A stretch of 64,000 bases of DNA from a virus: IMG/VR virus record IMGVR_UViG_3300027747_004779, positions 1-64,000 of that record; one strand, 5' to 3'. This document shows, in pieces, positions 24,981-36,112 of this stretch. The notes beneath the pieces were generated by a model. The model did not search any database. It was given only the letters and a program-made list of their open reading frames with translations, and was not told the origin of the DNA. The translations under genes and the position numbers were made by a program. The stretch's first letter is position 1; each line of letters begins with the position of its first letter.

Positions 24981-27900
24981 TAATTACTCCACTTTATAGT
25001 ATTTAACCTAGTATGTACCGGAACTGTATTCCTCAAAATACTTACCATACGCTGCTCGAGGGCTTCTCTCAATGAAGAGTCTGTAATACCGCTATTTCTA
25101 ATAATTAAGTTAAAGAGAGTAGACTTAGAGCCTGGTGTATTAAGCTTAAAGTATCGTTCCACTTCTTCAAGATAATTACGCCTGCCACATGCAACATCAA
25201 AGCTTATATCATGAATTTCCATATTCTTTCTAGCATGCATAAACATATCACAGTTATAAAGAGGTGTATCATAGAGATAGAAGTTTTTTACAGTGAAATC
25301 GTTGACTAAAAATGATGTGTTTTTAAGATAAGAAAATAAAGGCACGGAATACGCATAATTAGAAGAGCCTATAAGAAACGGCCTGTATACTATATTACTA
25401 AATTTATATTTTCTTGGCAGAAACTCTGTGTATCCTTGCGGCTGACCATCAATAAACAAGTACATATAGCCACCATCAGCATCAAACCTTACAGCAAAAT
25501 TATGATACCCTGCATCAAGGGCTGAAAGATTAAAGATTATCTCAGTATCAACAGTATCATTAGCGTTAAACACATTTGTGAGTTTAGCTTTAACATTTAA
25601 ATTAGAACTAGCGTACTTATCTTTTACAGTTGTACGAAGGAATTTATCATTAGAAAGATTTAAATTTGCATTAGTTTTAGGATCAAAGAAGCTACTTAAT
25701 TGTGATTTGAAGCTTACAATTGAAAAGTATCCTGCAGCAGATATAGATGTATTAATTAATATACCGGATGGATAAACACTCGATAATGTTTTGCTAGTAG
25801 TAAAAATATTCGCTGGTATTGAAGAATTTGCAATATAGTAACTTGTATACCCGTTTAACTGTGTTGTAGTAAAGGAAGAGATATCTTTACCGTCAAGAGT
25901 AAACTGTGTATATTTTAATTTTGTATTATTATTGACTGCTCTTTGAGTTATAACACAATATCTATTATATTTACCGTTATCAAAATCTGCAGTAAAATTA
26001 ATTTTATAGTTTTTATACCCCGGTTCAAATATATAGCCAGATAAAATAAACTCGCGATTTGCAGTATATTTTGCATAATAATTATCGTTATATAATAACC
26101 AAAGATTATTATCGAAATCAATACTAAAATCTTCTATTTGAGTAGATGAATAAAACGCGGTTGTAATATCCGTTATAACATCGGAGGCATCTATATCTCT
26201 CCAGCGTTGTAATGTATTTTTATCTTGAAGAAAATAAATGTCATTATCTACACGCATTGATTTAATACCCGGGGTAATATACATTTTTTGCGTTTTAGGA
26301 TAGTAATCTAAATTTTTACCTGTTTGTAAAGAGGAATTATATGCTACAACACGCGGATACCTCACTGTGCGGGTTGTAATGTCGGTTACTTCATTTGAAT
26401 TAAAATCTAGAAGATTTAACTTTTTATTATTTGCTCCACCGTTATCAATAAGAGCATATGCAAAAGTTTCTGTATAATCAACGTCAAGTAAATTACCAAG
26501 CTTATCTCCATTTGTTGGTGAAGTGCGTCGAGTCTCTGCATATGCAAGGTTAAATCTACGGAACGTATTATCTTCCATAATTAGATAAAAATCGTTTAAC
26601 CCTTGTTGTCTCATTATGGCTTTGATGTCTGCGTTAAAGCTTAATGAATTTAAATCTTTTCCTTGCAAATTAGTAACTTTTATTGCGCTAGGTGAGTTAA
26701 TAAATAGGGTTGGGGTAACTATATTTTGATTAAAGATTCCAAACCCATCTCTGTCATAGTTACCGACTAGCTGGTAACCAAGCGGAGATTTCCAATCCGA
26801 GCTGTATGCATCAAATATTAATGTAAATTGATTTGAAGCTTGAATAGCAGAGAGCGATCCTGTGGTTGCATATGTCTTTCCATTAAACGCAAATTCTGTA
26901 GTTGCTTCAGTAGAAGAATACACATTAGACATATCATAGTATCTGTAATTAGCAAAATTAAAGCATATTAAGTCTTCTGAAAGTGTATTGATAAAGTTCT
27001 GTACATCTTTTGGCCCGTAGTGATAATATGCGTAATATGTTCCTTTTTCAAAAATTAAATCTGAAGGTTTATCGAAAATATCAACATCCCCGAGTAATTC
27101 AGATGCTTTATTTGCTAAGCAATCAAATAAAGATATATACCTAATTGCTTTTAAGTCTGAAGATGTAAGCGCTTTCATGAATGAAATTGAGTTTGGATTG
27201 TAGTATCGATCAACCCATATTGGCCTTTTGTTAACATCAGCACTACCTGAAAGCCAAGCACATAAAAATTCGCCCGATGTCTCTTCTATAGTATCCCCGT
27301 AGTTAGAAGTATATTTATAGTCAGCTTTTTTCTTAAAAATTTTATCCGATTTTAATGGATGGTCACCAGCTATTGCACCTGCTTCAATAAGACCAGAATC
27401 TTGAATATTTAATCTAGAAAATGGATAAAAGATTTGTGGGATATGAAAGTATGTTACTTTATCTTTTTTAAGAATTATATTTGTTGTATAGCTTTCATAA
27501 TTTAAAGTGATATTATCGTTACCCCGGGTTTGGTTAGATCCTGTAAATAGGTTTTGATATTCTCTAAATTCAATACTTTGTTCGTTAAAGAATGGATTGC
27601 CTCGTGATTGTTTATTTTCAGGTGTATTGGTATTCTTTAATGATAGAATGTTTAAATCTATACTCTTACCTGACGTATTAAAATATTCACTATGCAGTAA
27701 AAGATTTGATGATATATTATCGAAACTACGATCATTATTTACGTCTTGTGAATTGGTTTTTAAATCGCGGTTATAGCTAAGCCACGGATCATATAGCAGT
27801 GTATTATTAGGGATTGGATTTCTAGGCTTAACTCTAAAAATAGAAGATACAGAGTATGGGACAGATGTTGCTGTAACTGGGTTAACAAGAGTTAATTCTT

Positions 27901-28537
27901 GTGTATTAAAATCGAATGTAACATACTTTGGAATATCGTTAATATTTTTTATTAAAACAATGTAGTTATATGAACGATCATAAATGTAATAGAATATTTG
28001 CGGACTTAATGCGCCAATTGCATCAAGCTGAATATCTTTTGTAAAGGAAAGATTACCGGTATAGTCAACAGTTAAATATCTAATAACATTATCATTTTCA
28101 TGTGAAATTTTACAGAATTGCTCTGTTATAAGCTCAATATCATAAAAATATTGGTTATTTATGTTTGTTAAATCACCAGTAACATTTACGTTAGCTATAT
28201 TAACACCAACTCCAGGCTCTTCTACAACCCAGAAACGCGCAGCAGGAGTAAGGGTACCAGCGGCATTAGCAGCAATATAAGAAGAAAAGCCATCATCACC
28301 AAGTTTATTAAGATTGTCAACATAGACCGCACTTGTCAATAAATCTTTTCTAGAAAGAAATATATTAGAGTAGTTATTAATCTTATTATCGTTTACTTCT
28401 CTAAGTGCATCATTGAGAGGTATATTGATACCTTGTTCAGAAAAAACTACATTTTCGTTAAATTTTAACCTATCGTCGTAGACATATCTAGATGTCAACC
28501 CTGTAAAATTTGTGGAATCTAGTGTTATAATGTCCAT
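24980..28537 (-). CDS. Large structural protein with LamG-like domain
   Basis: The 1185-residue protein is Asn/Tyr/Asp-rich and mostly beta. The region at about 960-1090 reads like a laminin-G/concanavalin-type domain (YHNFAVRFDADGGYMYLFID, then GQPQGYTEF), a fold often used for glycan binding. The C-terminus is helical and ends NTVPVHTRLNTIKWSN, a style I associate with baseplate-wedge-linked proteins. A late motif ends 6 nt before the ATG. Baseplate-peripheral or fibre role is inferred. Confidence 0.7.
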   Translation of the reverse strand: MDIITLDSTNFTGLTSRYVYDDRLKFNENVVFSEQGINIPLNDALREVNDNKINNYSNIFLSRKDLLTSAVYVDNLNKLGDDGFSSYIAANAAGTLTPAARFWVVEEPGVGVNIANVNVTGDLTNINNQYFYDIELITEQFCKISHENDNVIRYLTVDYTGNLSFTKDIQLDAIGALSPQIFYYIYDRSYNYIVLIKNINDIPKYVTFDFNTQELTLVNPVTATSVPYSVSSIFRVKPRNPIPNNTLLYDPWLSYNRDLKTNSQDVNNDRSFDNISSNLLLHSEYFNTSGKSIDLNILSLKNTNTPENKQSRGNPFFNEQSIEFREYQNLFTGSNQTRGNDNITLNYESYTTNIILKKDKVTYFHIPQIFYPFSRLNIQDSGLIEAGAIAGDHPLKSDKIFKKKADYKYTSNYGDTIEETSGEFLCAWLSGSADVNKRPIWVDRYYNPNSISFMKALTSSDLKAIRYISLFDCLANKASELLGDVDIFDKPSDLIFEKGTYYAYYHYGPKDVQNFINTLSEDLICFNFANYRYYDMSNVYSSTEATTEFAFNGKTYATTGSLSAIQASNQFTLIFDAYSSDWKSPLGYQLVGNYDRDGFGIFNQNIVTPTLFINSPSAIKVTNLQGKDLNSLSFNADIKAIMRQQGLNDFYLIMEDNTFRRFNLAYAETRRTSPTNGDKLGNLLDVDYTETFAYALIDNGGANNKKLNLLDFNSNEVTDITTRTVRYPRVVAYNSSLQTGKNLDYYPKTQKMYITPGIKSMRVDNDIYFLQDKNTLQRWRDIDASDVITDITTAFYSSTQIEDFSIDFDNNLWLLYNDNYYAKYTANREFILSGYIFEPGYKNYKINFTADFDNGKYNRYCVITQRAVNNNTKLKYTQFTLDGKDISSFTTTQLNGYTSYYIANSSIPANIFTTSKTLSSVYPSGILINTSISAAGYFSIVSFKSQLSSFFDPKTNANLNLSNDKFLRTTVKDKYASSNLNVKAKLTNVFNANDTVDTEIIFNLSALDAGYHNFAVRFDADGGYMYLFIDGQPQGYTEFLPRKYKFSNIVYRPFLIGSSNYAYSVPLFSYLKNTSFLVNDFTVKNFYLYDTPLYNCDMFMHARKNMEIHDISFDVACGRRNYLEEVERYFKLNTPGSKSTLFNLIIRNSGITDSSLREALEQRMVSILRNTVPVHTRLNTIKWSN

Positions 28538-28543
28538 GATAAT

Positions 28544-28551
28544 TATTTATC
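28544..28551 (-). promoter_or_regulatory. Late promoter (GATAAATA)
   Basis: A one-mismatch late motif ends 6 nt before the ATG at 28537. Confidence 0.65.
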
Positions 28552-28584
28552 AATATATTGATTTATTAAAACACATGGTGTTTA

Positions 28585-31500
28585 TTATAAAGCACTCAGT
28601 GCCATGGTATATGATTGCCCTCCATCCATCTGAGACCAATTGCCTGGCATAGCTATAAATGCATTGAGACTGCCCACACTACCCAATCCCAATTGACCGT
28701 CACCATTATACCCTGTGCCAAACCATTTGTCTGTACCTGCGCTCAATGCCATTGAGTCATTGTTAGTACACACCACTCGTGACCAATTGCCTGTACCTGA
28801 AACCGCTGTAAATGAAGATTTACTGATATTATTACCTAGTCCTAACTGACCTAGGGTGTTGTATCCTGTGCCAAACAATTTGGTAGTATCTGCACTAATG
28901 GCCATGGTGTGGGTTTGTCCGCTAGCCATGCTGCTCCAATTGCCTGCAACAGCCACAAATGATAAATTCACGCCGCCCAAACCGCTGCTACCTGTGCCTG
29001 CTTGACCACTGGAGTTATTCCCTGCGGAGAACCATTTGTTAGTACCTGCACTCATGGCCATGGTAGTACTACTGTCATGACTGCACATCACGTTGCTCCA
29101 GTCGCCTGCCACGGGTGTGAAAGTTTTTTGATCTGTGCCGGGAAAAGAACCACCTATGCCCAATTGACCATAGTAGTTACGGCCTGCGGCATACAATTTG
29201 GTGGTGCCTGCACTAATGGCCATGGTGTGGGATTGCCCACAAACCATCTTTGACCAATTGCCTGAGAGAGGTGCAAATGCACTCAGTCCAAGTACACTGC
29301 CCAATCCCAATTGACCATTATAATTGCTGCCTGCGCCAAACCATGCACTGGTGGTGCCAGCACTCAATGCTATTGTGTGGCTACCTCCACATACCATCTG
29401 TGACCAATTGCCAGTCAATGGCATGAATATGTTGGTTGAGGTGCTGTTGCCTATGCCCAACTGACCTGATTCGTTGTATCCTGTGCCAAACCATTTGTTA
29501 GTACCTGCACTCATGGCCATGGTGTGCAGACTTCCACACGCCACCTGCGACCAATAACCTGTTACAGCCGTAAAAGACTTGACAGTTGTTGAGTTATTAC
29601 CAATGCCAAGTGAACCATAGACGTTCCTCCCCGCACCATATAATGCTTGTATTAAAGCTGTCGGCGTTACAGATGGTGTAATGGAAGGTGTGATAGTAGG
29701 AGTCACTTTAGGAGTTGTTGATAAGGTGACGGAAGGTGTCACCGATGGGGTGTTAGTTGGTGTTACTGAAGATGTGGGTGTCGGTGTGATACTATCAGAA
29801 GCAGTTGGAGTTATTGTGGGCGTTTGTGAAGGCGTTTGTGTTACAGTTGGTGTATTGGTTGGTGTTTGTGTTGGTGTTTGTGTATTAGAAGGTGTATTAG
29901 TAGGTGTCTGAGTTGCAGTCGGTGTTTGTGTTGGTGTTAATGAAGGTGTTTGTGTTATAGTTGGTGTTTGTGTTGGTGTTAATGAAGGTGTTTGTGTTAT
30001 AGTTGGTGTCTGTGTTCTCGTAGGAGTTTGTGTTATCGTCGGTGTTACAGATGGTGTATTCGTCGGTGTTACAGATGGTGTATTGGTAGGTGTTACAGAT
30101 GGTGTTTGTGTTATAGTTGGCGTCTGTGTTCTCGTAGGAGTTTGTGTTATAGTTTGTGTTATCGTCGGTGTTACAGATGGTGTATTAGTTGGTGTTTGCG
30201 TTACTGTAGGTGTATTGGTCGGTGTTTGTGTATTTGTCGGTGTTACAGATGGTGTTGGCGAAGGATATATATCAGAATAATTTACATTTATAAGCGCTGA
30301 TCCTGTATTATAATAATAAAGGGTAAAGAAATTATTATTATTTGCAGATAAGATACCAGATTGCGTAACATATACAGGATTTATATCTATAGAAGTATTA
30401 TTAAAAGAAAATGCAGATAAGTAGCAATTAGCAAAATTATTCACATCAAAAACATTTTGTATTAATACTGAATGAGTAGGATCGAACTGTATTGTAAAAT
30501 AAGAAACTGTAGTACTAATTACAAGATTAGCTAAATTATATTCATTATAATTTGGTTGTATTGTTTCACCGTTTTCAGTAACAGGAATAATAGGTATGTT
30601 TGTCGGTGTGAGTGTGGGTGTATGGCTGGGAGTTACAGTAGGTGTAATAGTTACAGTAGGTGTAATAGTTACAGTAGGTGTACTAGTGGGTGTCTTAGTT
30701 ACTGTGGGTGTTGGTGTAGTAGTTGGCGTTTCAGAAGGTGTTACTGTATTAGTCGGTGTTACAGTAGGTGTTGAAGTCGGTGTAGACGTGGTAGTAGCTG
30801 AAGGTGTATTTGTGGGTGTCTCAGTAACTGTGGGTGTATTTGTGGGTGTCACAGTTACAGTTGGTGTATTTGTAGGGGTTTCTGAAGGAGTTGGTGTAAA
30901 TGTTGGGGTCTCTGAAGGCGTAGCGGTAGGTGCGGGTGTTTCAGATGGTGTCTGTGTTGTAGTAGGTGTATTAGTCGGTGTTTCAGATGGTGTCTGTGTT
31001 ATAGTAGGCGTATTAGTTGGTGTTTCAGATGGCGTTGGAGTGTTTGTAGGTGTTTCAGAAGGCGTTGGTGTATTAGTTGGTGTTTCAGATGGCGTTGGAG
31101 TGTTTGTAGGTGTTTCAGAAGGCGTTGGTGTATTAGTTGGTGTTTCAGAAGGCGTTTGCGTATTGGTAGGTGTCACTGTAGGTGTCTCAGTTACAGTTGG
31201 TGTATTAGTTGGTGTCTTTGTAGGTGTAAGCGTATTAGTGGGTGTGTTGGTAGGTGTTTCAGAAGGTGTAGATGTATTAGTTACAGTAGGAGTTATTGTA
31301 GGTGTCTGTGTTTTAGTCGGTGTTATAGTAGGTGTTCTTGTTGGTGTAAGAGTAGGGGCAGGCGTACTTTGTGGTGTTCGTGTGACAGTTGGTGTATGGC
31401 TTGGCGTACAAGTGCGTGTGGGCGTATTACTCGGGGTATTAGCAGGGGTTTTCGAAGGTGTAACTGTTACTGAAGGTGTGTTTGTAGGTGTAACAGAAGG

Positions 31501-32838
31501 CGATATAGTAGGTGTTGGAGTTTCAGTTACTGAAGGTGTCGGTGTTGCAGAAGGAATGATTGCCTGTTTTTTACCAACTTGCCAATATATTTTATTATCA
31601 GTTACAATGTATGGCTCATATTTGTAGGTTTCATAATCGAACACTCGATACGCGGGTGTGACAGGTGTTGCTGCAATGGGTGTTCCATCCCATGCTGAAA
31701 CCTGAAGCAATGAGGTAATATTATCTATCCTACTGGCATATGCATAGTAGCCATCGTTTGATCCTGCGAATAAAACACCAATGCATTTCCACGCACTTAA
31801 AATTGGGTTTGTTGAATTAATACATGCATATACTAGTGCTCCAGAGTCGCCACCGGAGGATGCAACAATGTTTGATGTGGGGCTTGTTATTTCAAGTATA
31901 TCGCCAAAAGGAAGAACGCCTGCATTGCCAAACCCATTAACATATATAAAAACAGATGTATCAACAACTCTTAAATCGCAAGATCCATTACCAACAGGGC
32001 CTGTTGTGCGACCTGATTTAAATATTGGGTCATTTAATGTTAAGTTATTAATTTCTTCTGTAGTAGCAAAATTTATAGGTACGCGAAAAGGTGCGGAAAG
32101 TGTATACCAACTATTAGTTCCAATAAGAGAATCATCGAGGTTTACGACTGCAACGTCTACAAAGTTTATATCAGTATCGGTTAACGGATAGCATCTTTTA
32201 GTATTGCCAATAATATCTGCAGCGTTGTTTACAATACCACTATCCCATGAAGAGTTTTGATAACAATTAATTAACCTATAAGCAGATGAAGTTGAACCAT
32301 AAGTATCACCAGCAAAGAAGAACGGTGTTTCGCTTTCATAATAAGACCCGCCAGGTGCACCTGCAACGTGGTTACAGGTGAGCCCAACCAATTTACCGTC
32401 TATAGTATCAACAACAATACCGCCTAAAGTACCAGTGTTCACATACCCATCGGGTGGAGGTGCTGCCATAGACACACCGCCGCTAAGTGGTCTAACTCGA
32501 GCACGATTATAGCTTACCGGAGGCGGTACATTCGGTGGAACACTTCTATCGCCGGTATTATAACAATATCCTGTAATAAGTGATATGGGCCTTGCTTCGT
32601 ATACATCAGTCTTATATTCTTTATTATCTATTGTAATTGTTGGCGGTACTAAATGTTCTGGTTTTACATATCGATACGTATATTTTTTTTCAACCCCAAA
32701 GCGAATAGACAATATGTTAGTGCGTATACTTTTAACTTCTTTATATCCTAAGCTAACTGCAAGAGAGTTATACTTTTTACTTTTATAAAAAGCTAAAAGC
32801 TCTTCGCGTACTTTTTTATAATGCGAATTAGTTATCAT
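28585..32838 (-). CDS. Trypsin-like protease fused to mucin-like stalks and an RCC1 propeller
   Basis: The 1417-residue protein has a chymotrypsin-fold domain at about 85-395 with a full triad: LTCNHVAG (His157), DVAVVNLD (Asp228) and GGDSGALV (Ser332). A Thr/Pro tract follows (about 429-749), then a small domain of about 110 residues, a second Thr/Pro tract (about 858-1061), and at 1062-1417 about seven RCC1-type repeats ([42 protein letters not shown]). RCC1 repeats form a seven-bladed propeller. A virion protein that binds and cleaves a host surface protein, or matures itself, is inference. The RCC1 part looks richer in GC than its flanks. Confidence 0.8.
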   Translation of the reverse strand: MITNSHYKKVREELLAFYKSKKYNSLAVSLGYKEVKSIRTNILSIRFGVEKKYTYRYVKPEHLVPPTITIDNKEYKTDVYEARPISLITGYCYNTGDRSVPPNVPPPVSYNRARVRPLSGGVSMAAPPPDGYVNTGTLGGIVVDTIDGKLVGLTCNHVAGAPGGSYYESETPFFFAGDTYGSTSSAYRLINCYQNSSWDSGIVNNAADIIGNTKRCYPLTDTDINFVDVAVVNLDDSLIGTNSWYTLSAPFRVPINFATTEEINNLTLNDPIFKSGRTTGPVGNGSCDLRVVDTSVFIYVNGFGNAGVLPFGDILEITSPTSNIVASSGGDSGALVYACINSTNPILSAWKCIGVLFAGSNDGYYAYASRIDNITSLLQVSAWDGTPIAATPVTPAYRVFDYETYKYEPYIVTDNKIYWQVGKKQAIIPSATPTPSVTETPTPTISPSVTPTNTPSVTVTPSKTPANTPSNTPTRTCTPSHTPTVTRTPQSTPAPTLTPTRTPTITPTKTQTPTITPTVTNTSTPSETPTNTPTNTLTPTKTPTNTPTVTETPTVTPTNTQTPSETPTNTPTPSETPTNTPTPSETPTNTPTPSETPTNTPTPSETPTNTPTITQTPSETPTNTPTTTQTPSETPAPTATPSETPTFTPTPSETPTNTPTVTVTPTNTPTVTETPTNTPSATTTSTPTSTPTVTPTNTVTPSETPTTTPTPTVTKTPTSTPTVTITPTVTITPTVTPSHTPTLTPTNIPIIPVTENGETIQPNYNEYNLANLVISTTVSYFTIQFDPTHSVLIQNVFDVNNFANCYLSAFSFNNTSIDINPVYVTQSGILSANNNNFFTLYYYNTGSALINVNYSDIYPSPTPSVTPTNTQTPTNTPTVTQTPTNTPSVTPTITQTITQTPTRTQTPTITQTPSVTPTNTPSVTPTNTPSVTPTITQTPTRTQTPTITQTPSLTPTQTPTITQTPSLTPTQTPTATQTPTNTPSNTQTPTQTPTNTPTVTQTPSQTPTITPTASDSITPTPTSSVTPTNTPSVTPSVTLSTTPKVTPTITPSITPSVTPTALIQALYGAGRNVYGSLGIGNNSTTVKSFTAVTGYWSQVACGSLHTMAMSAGTNKWFGTGYNESGQLGIGNSTSTNIFMPLTGNWSQMVCGGSHTIALSAGTTSAWFGAGSNYNGQLGLGSVLGLSAFAPLSGNWSKMVCGQSHTMAISAGTTKLYAAGRNYYGQLGIGGSFPGTDQKTFTPVAGDWSNVMCSHDSSTTMAMSAGTNKWFSAGNNSSGQAGTGSSGLGGVNLSFVAVAGNWSSMASGQTHTMAISADTTKLFGTGYNTLGQLGLGNNISKSSFTAVSGTGNWSRVVCTNNDSMALSAGTDKWFGTGYNGDGQLGLGSVGSLNAFIAMPGNWSQMDGGQSYTMALSAL
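29655..30265 (-). repeat. Thr/Pro-coding repeat tract (second stalk)
   Basis: Imperfect repeats encode TPTITQTPS-like units; a 42-bp block near 29925-30010 is present twice in tandem. Confidence 0.75.
30590..31550 (-). repeat. Thr/Pro-coding repeat tract (first stalk)
   Basis: Imperfect repeats encode [13 protein letters not shown]-like units. Positions 31021-31080 and 31081-31140 are identical 60-bp tandem copies. Confidence 0.8.
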
Positions 32839-32839
32839 A

Positions 32840-33712
32840 TTAACTGTAAGTCACAAACTCTACTGTTAGCTGCTCAGGATTTGATGTAGTGGGTGTTACT
32901 GAAGGTGTCGGTGTTAATGTCGGTGTAACTGTCGGCGTTGGTGTAACTGTCGGTGTGACTGTCGGTGTCGGGGTCGGGGTATATTTCATTCCGTTTGATG
33001 ACACAGTCTTACTTGTAGTAGAACTAAGCAACAAAAAGTTACTAACATAGTTCGTTCCATCTGTATCAATTTCAAATACCTCAACACTTTTTATTGCTTT
33101 ATCTACGCTACGTGTTAACTGCGCAGTATTAATGAGGTGAAAATCATCAAACTTGAATATAGTATCCGGAATGAGAGTTATTTTAAGATTAAAGATATTA
33201 AGAGAAAGATCTCCGTTAACAACAGTAATTGTCGGATAATATGTCGTACTTAAAAGTGATGTCGGCGTAAAGGTAAAATCAACATTCGTATCTTTTGGAG
33301 AGCCGGGATCTAGTACCGCGGTATTATTTGACAATACATTCTGAACTATACCTTTTTCTATATTCCTAACATTATCATTGCCTTCAAAATCATATAAAAT
33401 CTTCATTATCGCGTAATACGTTTCATCTAGAGCGGATGGGACAATGGTAAGTGTTGTTATTCCCTTGAATAGGCCCAGATCTGCGCTTAAGATTGTATTG
33501 TAAACTGGATAACCCCACGGGAAATAGAGACCTCCGTTAGCTGTAAGCGGAAACACGTATCCACCAGATGTAGTGCTAAAAAAACTGCCATCTGCACTCT
33601 GTGGGTAGTCTATATTTGTACCGAATACCGGGTCGATAAAAAGATAATGATTTATTATGGTCGGGTACTGTATAGTTTGGTAACTAGAGAGTACGTAATT
33701 AATATAATTCAC
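32840..33712 (-). CDS. Structural protein with short Thr/Pro tract, 290 aa
   Basis: The start is GTG at 33712 ([16 protein letters not shown]); a late-type motif AGTAAATA ends 5 nt before it, the usual spacing. Residues 1-240 form a mixed beta domain with no motif I recognise. About 245-275 is a short Thr/Pro tract, and the last 15 residues ([14 protein letters not shown]) are a small end segment. It starts the transcription unit that continues into the protease-RCC1 protein 1 nt downstream. Fibre-stalk role inferred. Confidence 0.65.
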   Translation of the reverse strand: MNYINYVLSSYQTIQYPTIINHYLFIDPVFGTNIDYPQSADGSFFSTTSGGYVFPLTANGGLYFPWGYPVYNTILSADLGLFKGITTLTIVPSALDETYYAIMKILYDFEGNDNVRNIEKGIVQNVLSNNTAVLDPGSPKDTNVDFTFTPTSLLSTTYYPTITVVNGDLSLNIFNLKITLIPDTIFKFDDFHLINTAQLTRSVDKAIKSVEVFEIDTDGTNYVSNFLLLSSTTSKTVSSNGMKYTPTPTPTVTPTVTPTPTVTPTLTPTPSVTPTTSNPEQLTVEFVTYS

Positions 33713-33717
33713 ATTAT

Positions 33718-33725
33718 TATTTACT
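33718..33725 (-). promoter_or_regulatory. Late promoter (AGTAAATA)
   Basis: A two-mismatch late motif ends 5 nt before the GTG at 33712 and supports that non-ATG start. Confidence 0.5.
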
Positions 33726-33752
33726 AATAATAGGTATATATACCCGTGAAAA

Positions 33753-36083
33753 CTAACTCTCTTTTCTTAATTCGCTCTTATAATGCGCAAATCTATTATG
33801 TTCTATAGGAGATAGTAATAATACCGCACTGTTTACAGTGCCTTCTTTTGTTAATTGAAAGATATAAGACATCCAAGTTTGTTCAAAAGGATGGGCCCAA
33901 GTAGTTGTTAAAAACATCTTTTTATTACCTTCTCGTGATACAATCTGCGGCCAGTTACAGTAATAAACATCGCCTGTTGCATAGGCTAGACCCTCAAGAG
34001 TTTTAATATTCTTAAATTCAGTCTTTGGTGATTTTGGATCTGTCCCTATTTCAGGAAGTTTACAGTAATTAGGCCAAAACTTTTCACGTATATTCTGTGG
34101 CACATTATACCACGACCATTGTGTGGTGTTATTACCATAAAATTCAGTAAAAGAAAACTTTATAAAGTCCAGCTCTTCCTTATGCATAATTTTATGAATT
34201 TTTGAAAATAGATTAGATACATACCTGGCAAAACCACTCTTACATCTATCACCGTTTTCTTCTAGAAGATACATATCATCCTCTAGAAAAATATAATGCT
34301 TTGCGTCTGTCTTATCAAAATGCTCAGCAATGAATTGTCGACCGCCACATATACCTAGATTATCTTTTTTAATATGCTCAAAATTATACTGCTTACAAAT
34401 TCTCTTATATTCCTCAGTAGTTGACAAATCTGTACTATTATCTAACAAATAATTTGTAGTTTCGGAAATAAATCCTGGGTGTTTGGTATATGACTCGCAA
34501 AGCGTTTCAAATTGTTTCGGTGAATTAAAGGTTATAACATATAAGCTTGTGCCTGCATATTCTTTTACTTTAAGTTTTGCAGCATCTTCAACTTTAGTAT
34601 TTTTTAAATCTTCAAAAAATTTACCAATAAGACCATTTCCATCAATAGAAAATAAACTAAATAAATCGCGATTAAGGTATGTCATAAGAGTGAAAATACT
34701 CTCCTCTGTACCCATATATCCTTCATTAAGAGTCTGTTGCAAGAGCCCGTAATACATTCCGTTAGCTTGACTAATCGTTTCTTTTGGTCCTCCGAAAAAT
34801 CCTCCTCTGCAAACATATTCAACATTTTTTGTTTGCGCAAGTTCATTCATTTTTGTTCTTGTAAATCCATGTATCTCGCCACCCTCGGGATACGGAAAGC
34901 TTATAAACATAAATTTATCAACTATTTTCGAAAGCTTTTCTTGCACTTTATCGTGCGTAAAATACCCCCAGTGCACAGTATTTGTTATACCAGCATCAAT
35001 CCAATAAAATTGTTTAGAGTTAAATGGGTTCCATATTGAAACGTTATTAAGCATAAACATTTTGCTCATAACCAAAGGGTTGTACATTTTTAATTTCGCT
35101 TGCGTCGACTCTGCCAGCCAACCGGCTTGTCCCAGCCATTCAGGCTTTTTGCGTATAGTATCTGTTATATCAGTAAAAGGAAACCATTTTTCGAGTTCCT
35201 GTAAACTCATAGTATTAACTACTGTATTTGATCTACTTCTGTGCTTCCATACCAACTCTTCATCAGCTTTATCAATGAAAATATATAGATTTACAGGTGC
35301 TTTAAGAAGTTCAATAAACTTATCCAAGTACGTCTGATAAGAGCGATGAAAGGATGTACCAATATCTCCTCTTCCTAGATTCCAAAGACCGGTAACGAAC
35401 GTTAGCGAAGAATCAGTTGTTACGGGAAATTTATTTTCTGTTTCTTGTTTCTGTTGTTCTACTTTTTCTGCTATACTGTTTAAATTAATAATAGCTTTAT
35501 GTGGATAATCTTTTTTAATCTCAGTTTCATCAGGTAAATCTATTGTATATATAATTTGATCATTATTTAAAGTATTCTTGTTTAAAAAAACGCCATAATC
35601 ATATCGAACACAAAACGCTGTATAATTTTTATATGTGTCTATAAATTTTCTATAAGTTAATTTATCTTGTACATGTATTTCATGAGTATTACCGTAATGC
35701 TCGCCTTGCGACGCCATAAACGGCACAGCTATTATAACATGTGTTTTAGTATCATCGATCTTGCTTAGTAGTTTTAGAGAATCTTCCTCACTAATATGCT
35801 CTAATACATCGCCAAAAATAATTAAATCATAGGAGTTAAGATCTATATTCGAATTAATTATATTTTCATTAAATACTTTATTATACTTACCTTTGAGTTG
35901 ATAGTCTTCAATATATTTTGCAAATACTTCAACACAATCAAGATTTGTATAACCTAAAGGTTTTAGGAGATTAGAATATGTACCGACACCAGGTCCAACA
36001 TCTAATATTTTTATATCTGTTTTAAAGTTTTTTACAATGTAGTCTAATGTCTCAGTCTTAAAGAAACTCGTAGATACGGGCAT
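33753..36083 (-). CDS. Three-domain methyltransferase - HtrL-like - glycosyltransferase fusion
   Basis: The 776-residue protein has an N-terminal class I SAM methyltransferase at about 15-150 (ILDVGPGVGTYSNLL, then DLIIFGDVLEHISEED). A second domain at about 228-510 matches the HtrL/YibB family (FVTGLWNLGRGDIG, FYWIDAGITNTVHWGYF, CRGGFFGGPKE). The third, about 520-776, is a GT-A-type glycosyltransferase with YIFLEDDMYLLEE as the metal-binding acidic motif. It is the last gene of the glycan cassette in transcription order, next to the mucin-like fibre genes. It probably adds and methylates a sugar; substrate unknown. Confidence 0.75.
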   Translation of the reverse strand: MPVSTSFFKTETLDYIVKNFKTDIKILDVGPGVGTYSNLLKPLGYTNLDCVEVFAKYIEDYQLKGKYNKVFNENIINSNIDLNSYDLIIFGDVLEHISEEDSLKLLSKIDDTKTHVIIAVPFMASQGEHYGNTHEIHVQDKLTYRKFIDTYKNYTAFCVRYDYGVFLNKNTLNNDQIIYTIDLPDETEIKKDYPHKAIINLNSIAEKVEQQKQETENKFPVTTDSSLTFVTGLWNLGRGDIGTSFHRSYQTYLDKFIELLKAPVNLYIFIDKADEELVWKHRSRSNTVVNTMSLQELEKWFPFTDITDTIRKKPEWLGQAGWLAESTQAKLKMYNPLVMSKMFMLNNVSIWNPFNSKQFYWIDAGITNTVHWGYFTHDKVQEKLSKIVDKFMFISFPYPEGGEIHGFTRTKMNELAQTKNVEYVCRGGFFGGPKETISQANGMYYGLLQQTLNEGYMGTEESIFTLMTYLNRDLFSLFSIDGNGLIGKFFEDLKNTKVEDAAKLKVKEYAGTSLYVITFNSPKQFETLCESYTKHPGFISETTNYLLDNSTDLSTTEEYKRICKQYNFEHIKKDNLGICGGRQFIAEHFDKTDAKHYIFLEDDMYLLEENGDRCKSGFARYVSNLFSKIHKIMHKEELDFIKFSFTEFYGNNTTQWSWYNVPQNIREKFWPNYCKLPEIGTDPKSPKTEFKNIKTLEGLAYATGDVYYCNWPQIVSREGNKKMFLTTTWAHPFEQTWMSYIFQLTKEGTVNSAVLLLSPIEHNRFAHYKSELRKES

Positions 36084-36112
36084 ACAATTATATAATTAAC
36101 TTCAAAAAAATA

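Noticed and set aside
30596-31627. Plus-strand open frame rich in Val/Gly (343 aa) and similar ones at 21300-21632, 22997-23323 and 42018-42632
   Set aside because: They are antisense shadows of the Thr/Pro repeat tracts; the Val-Gly pattern is the complement of Thr/Pro codons.
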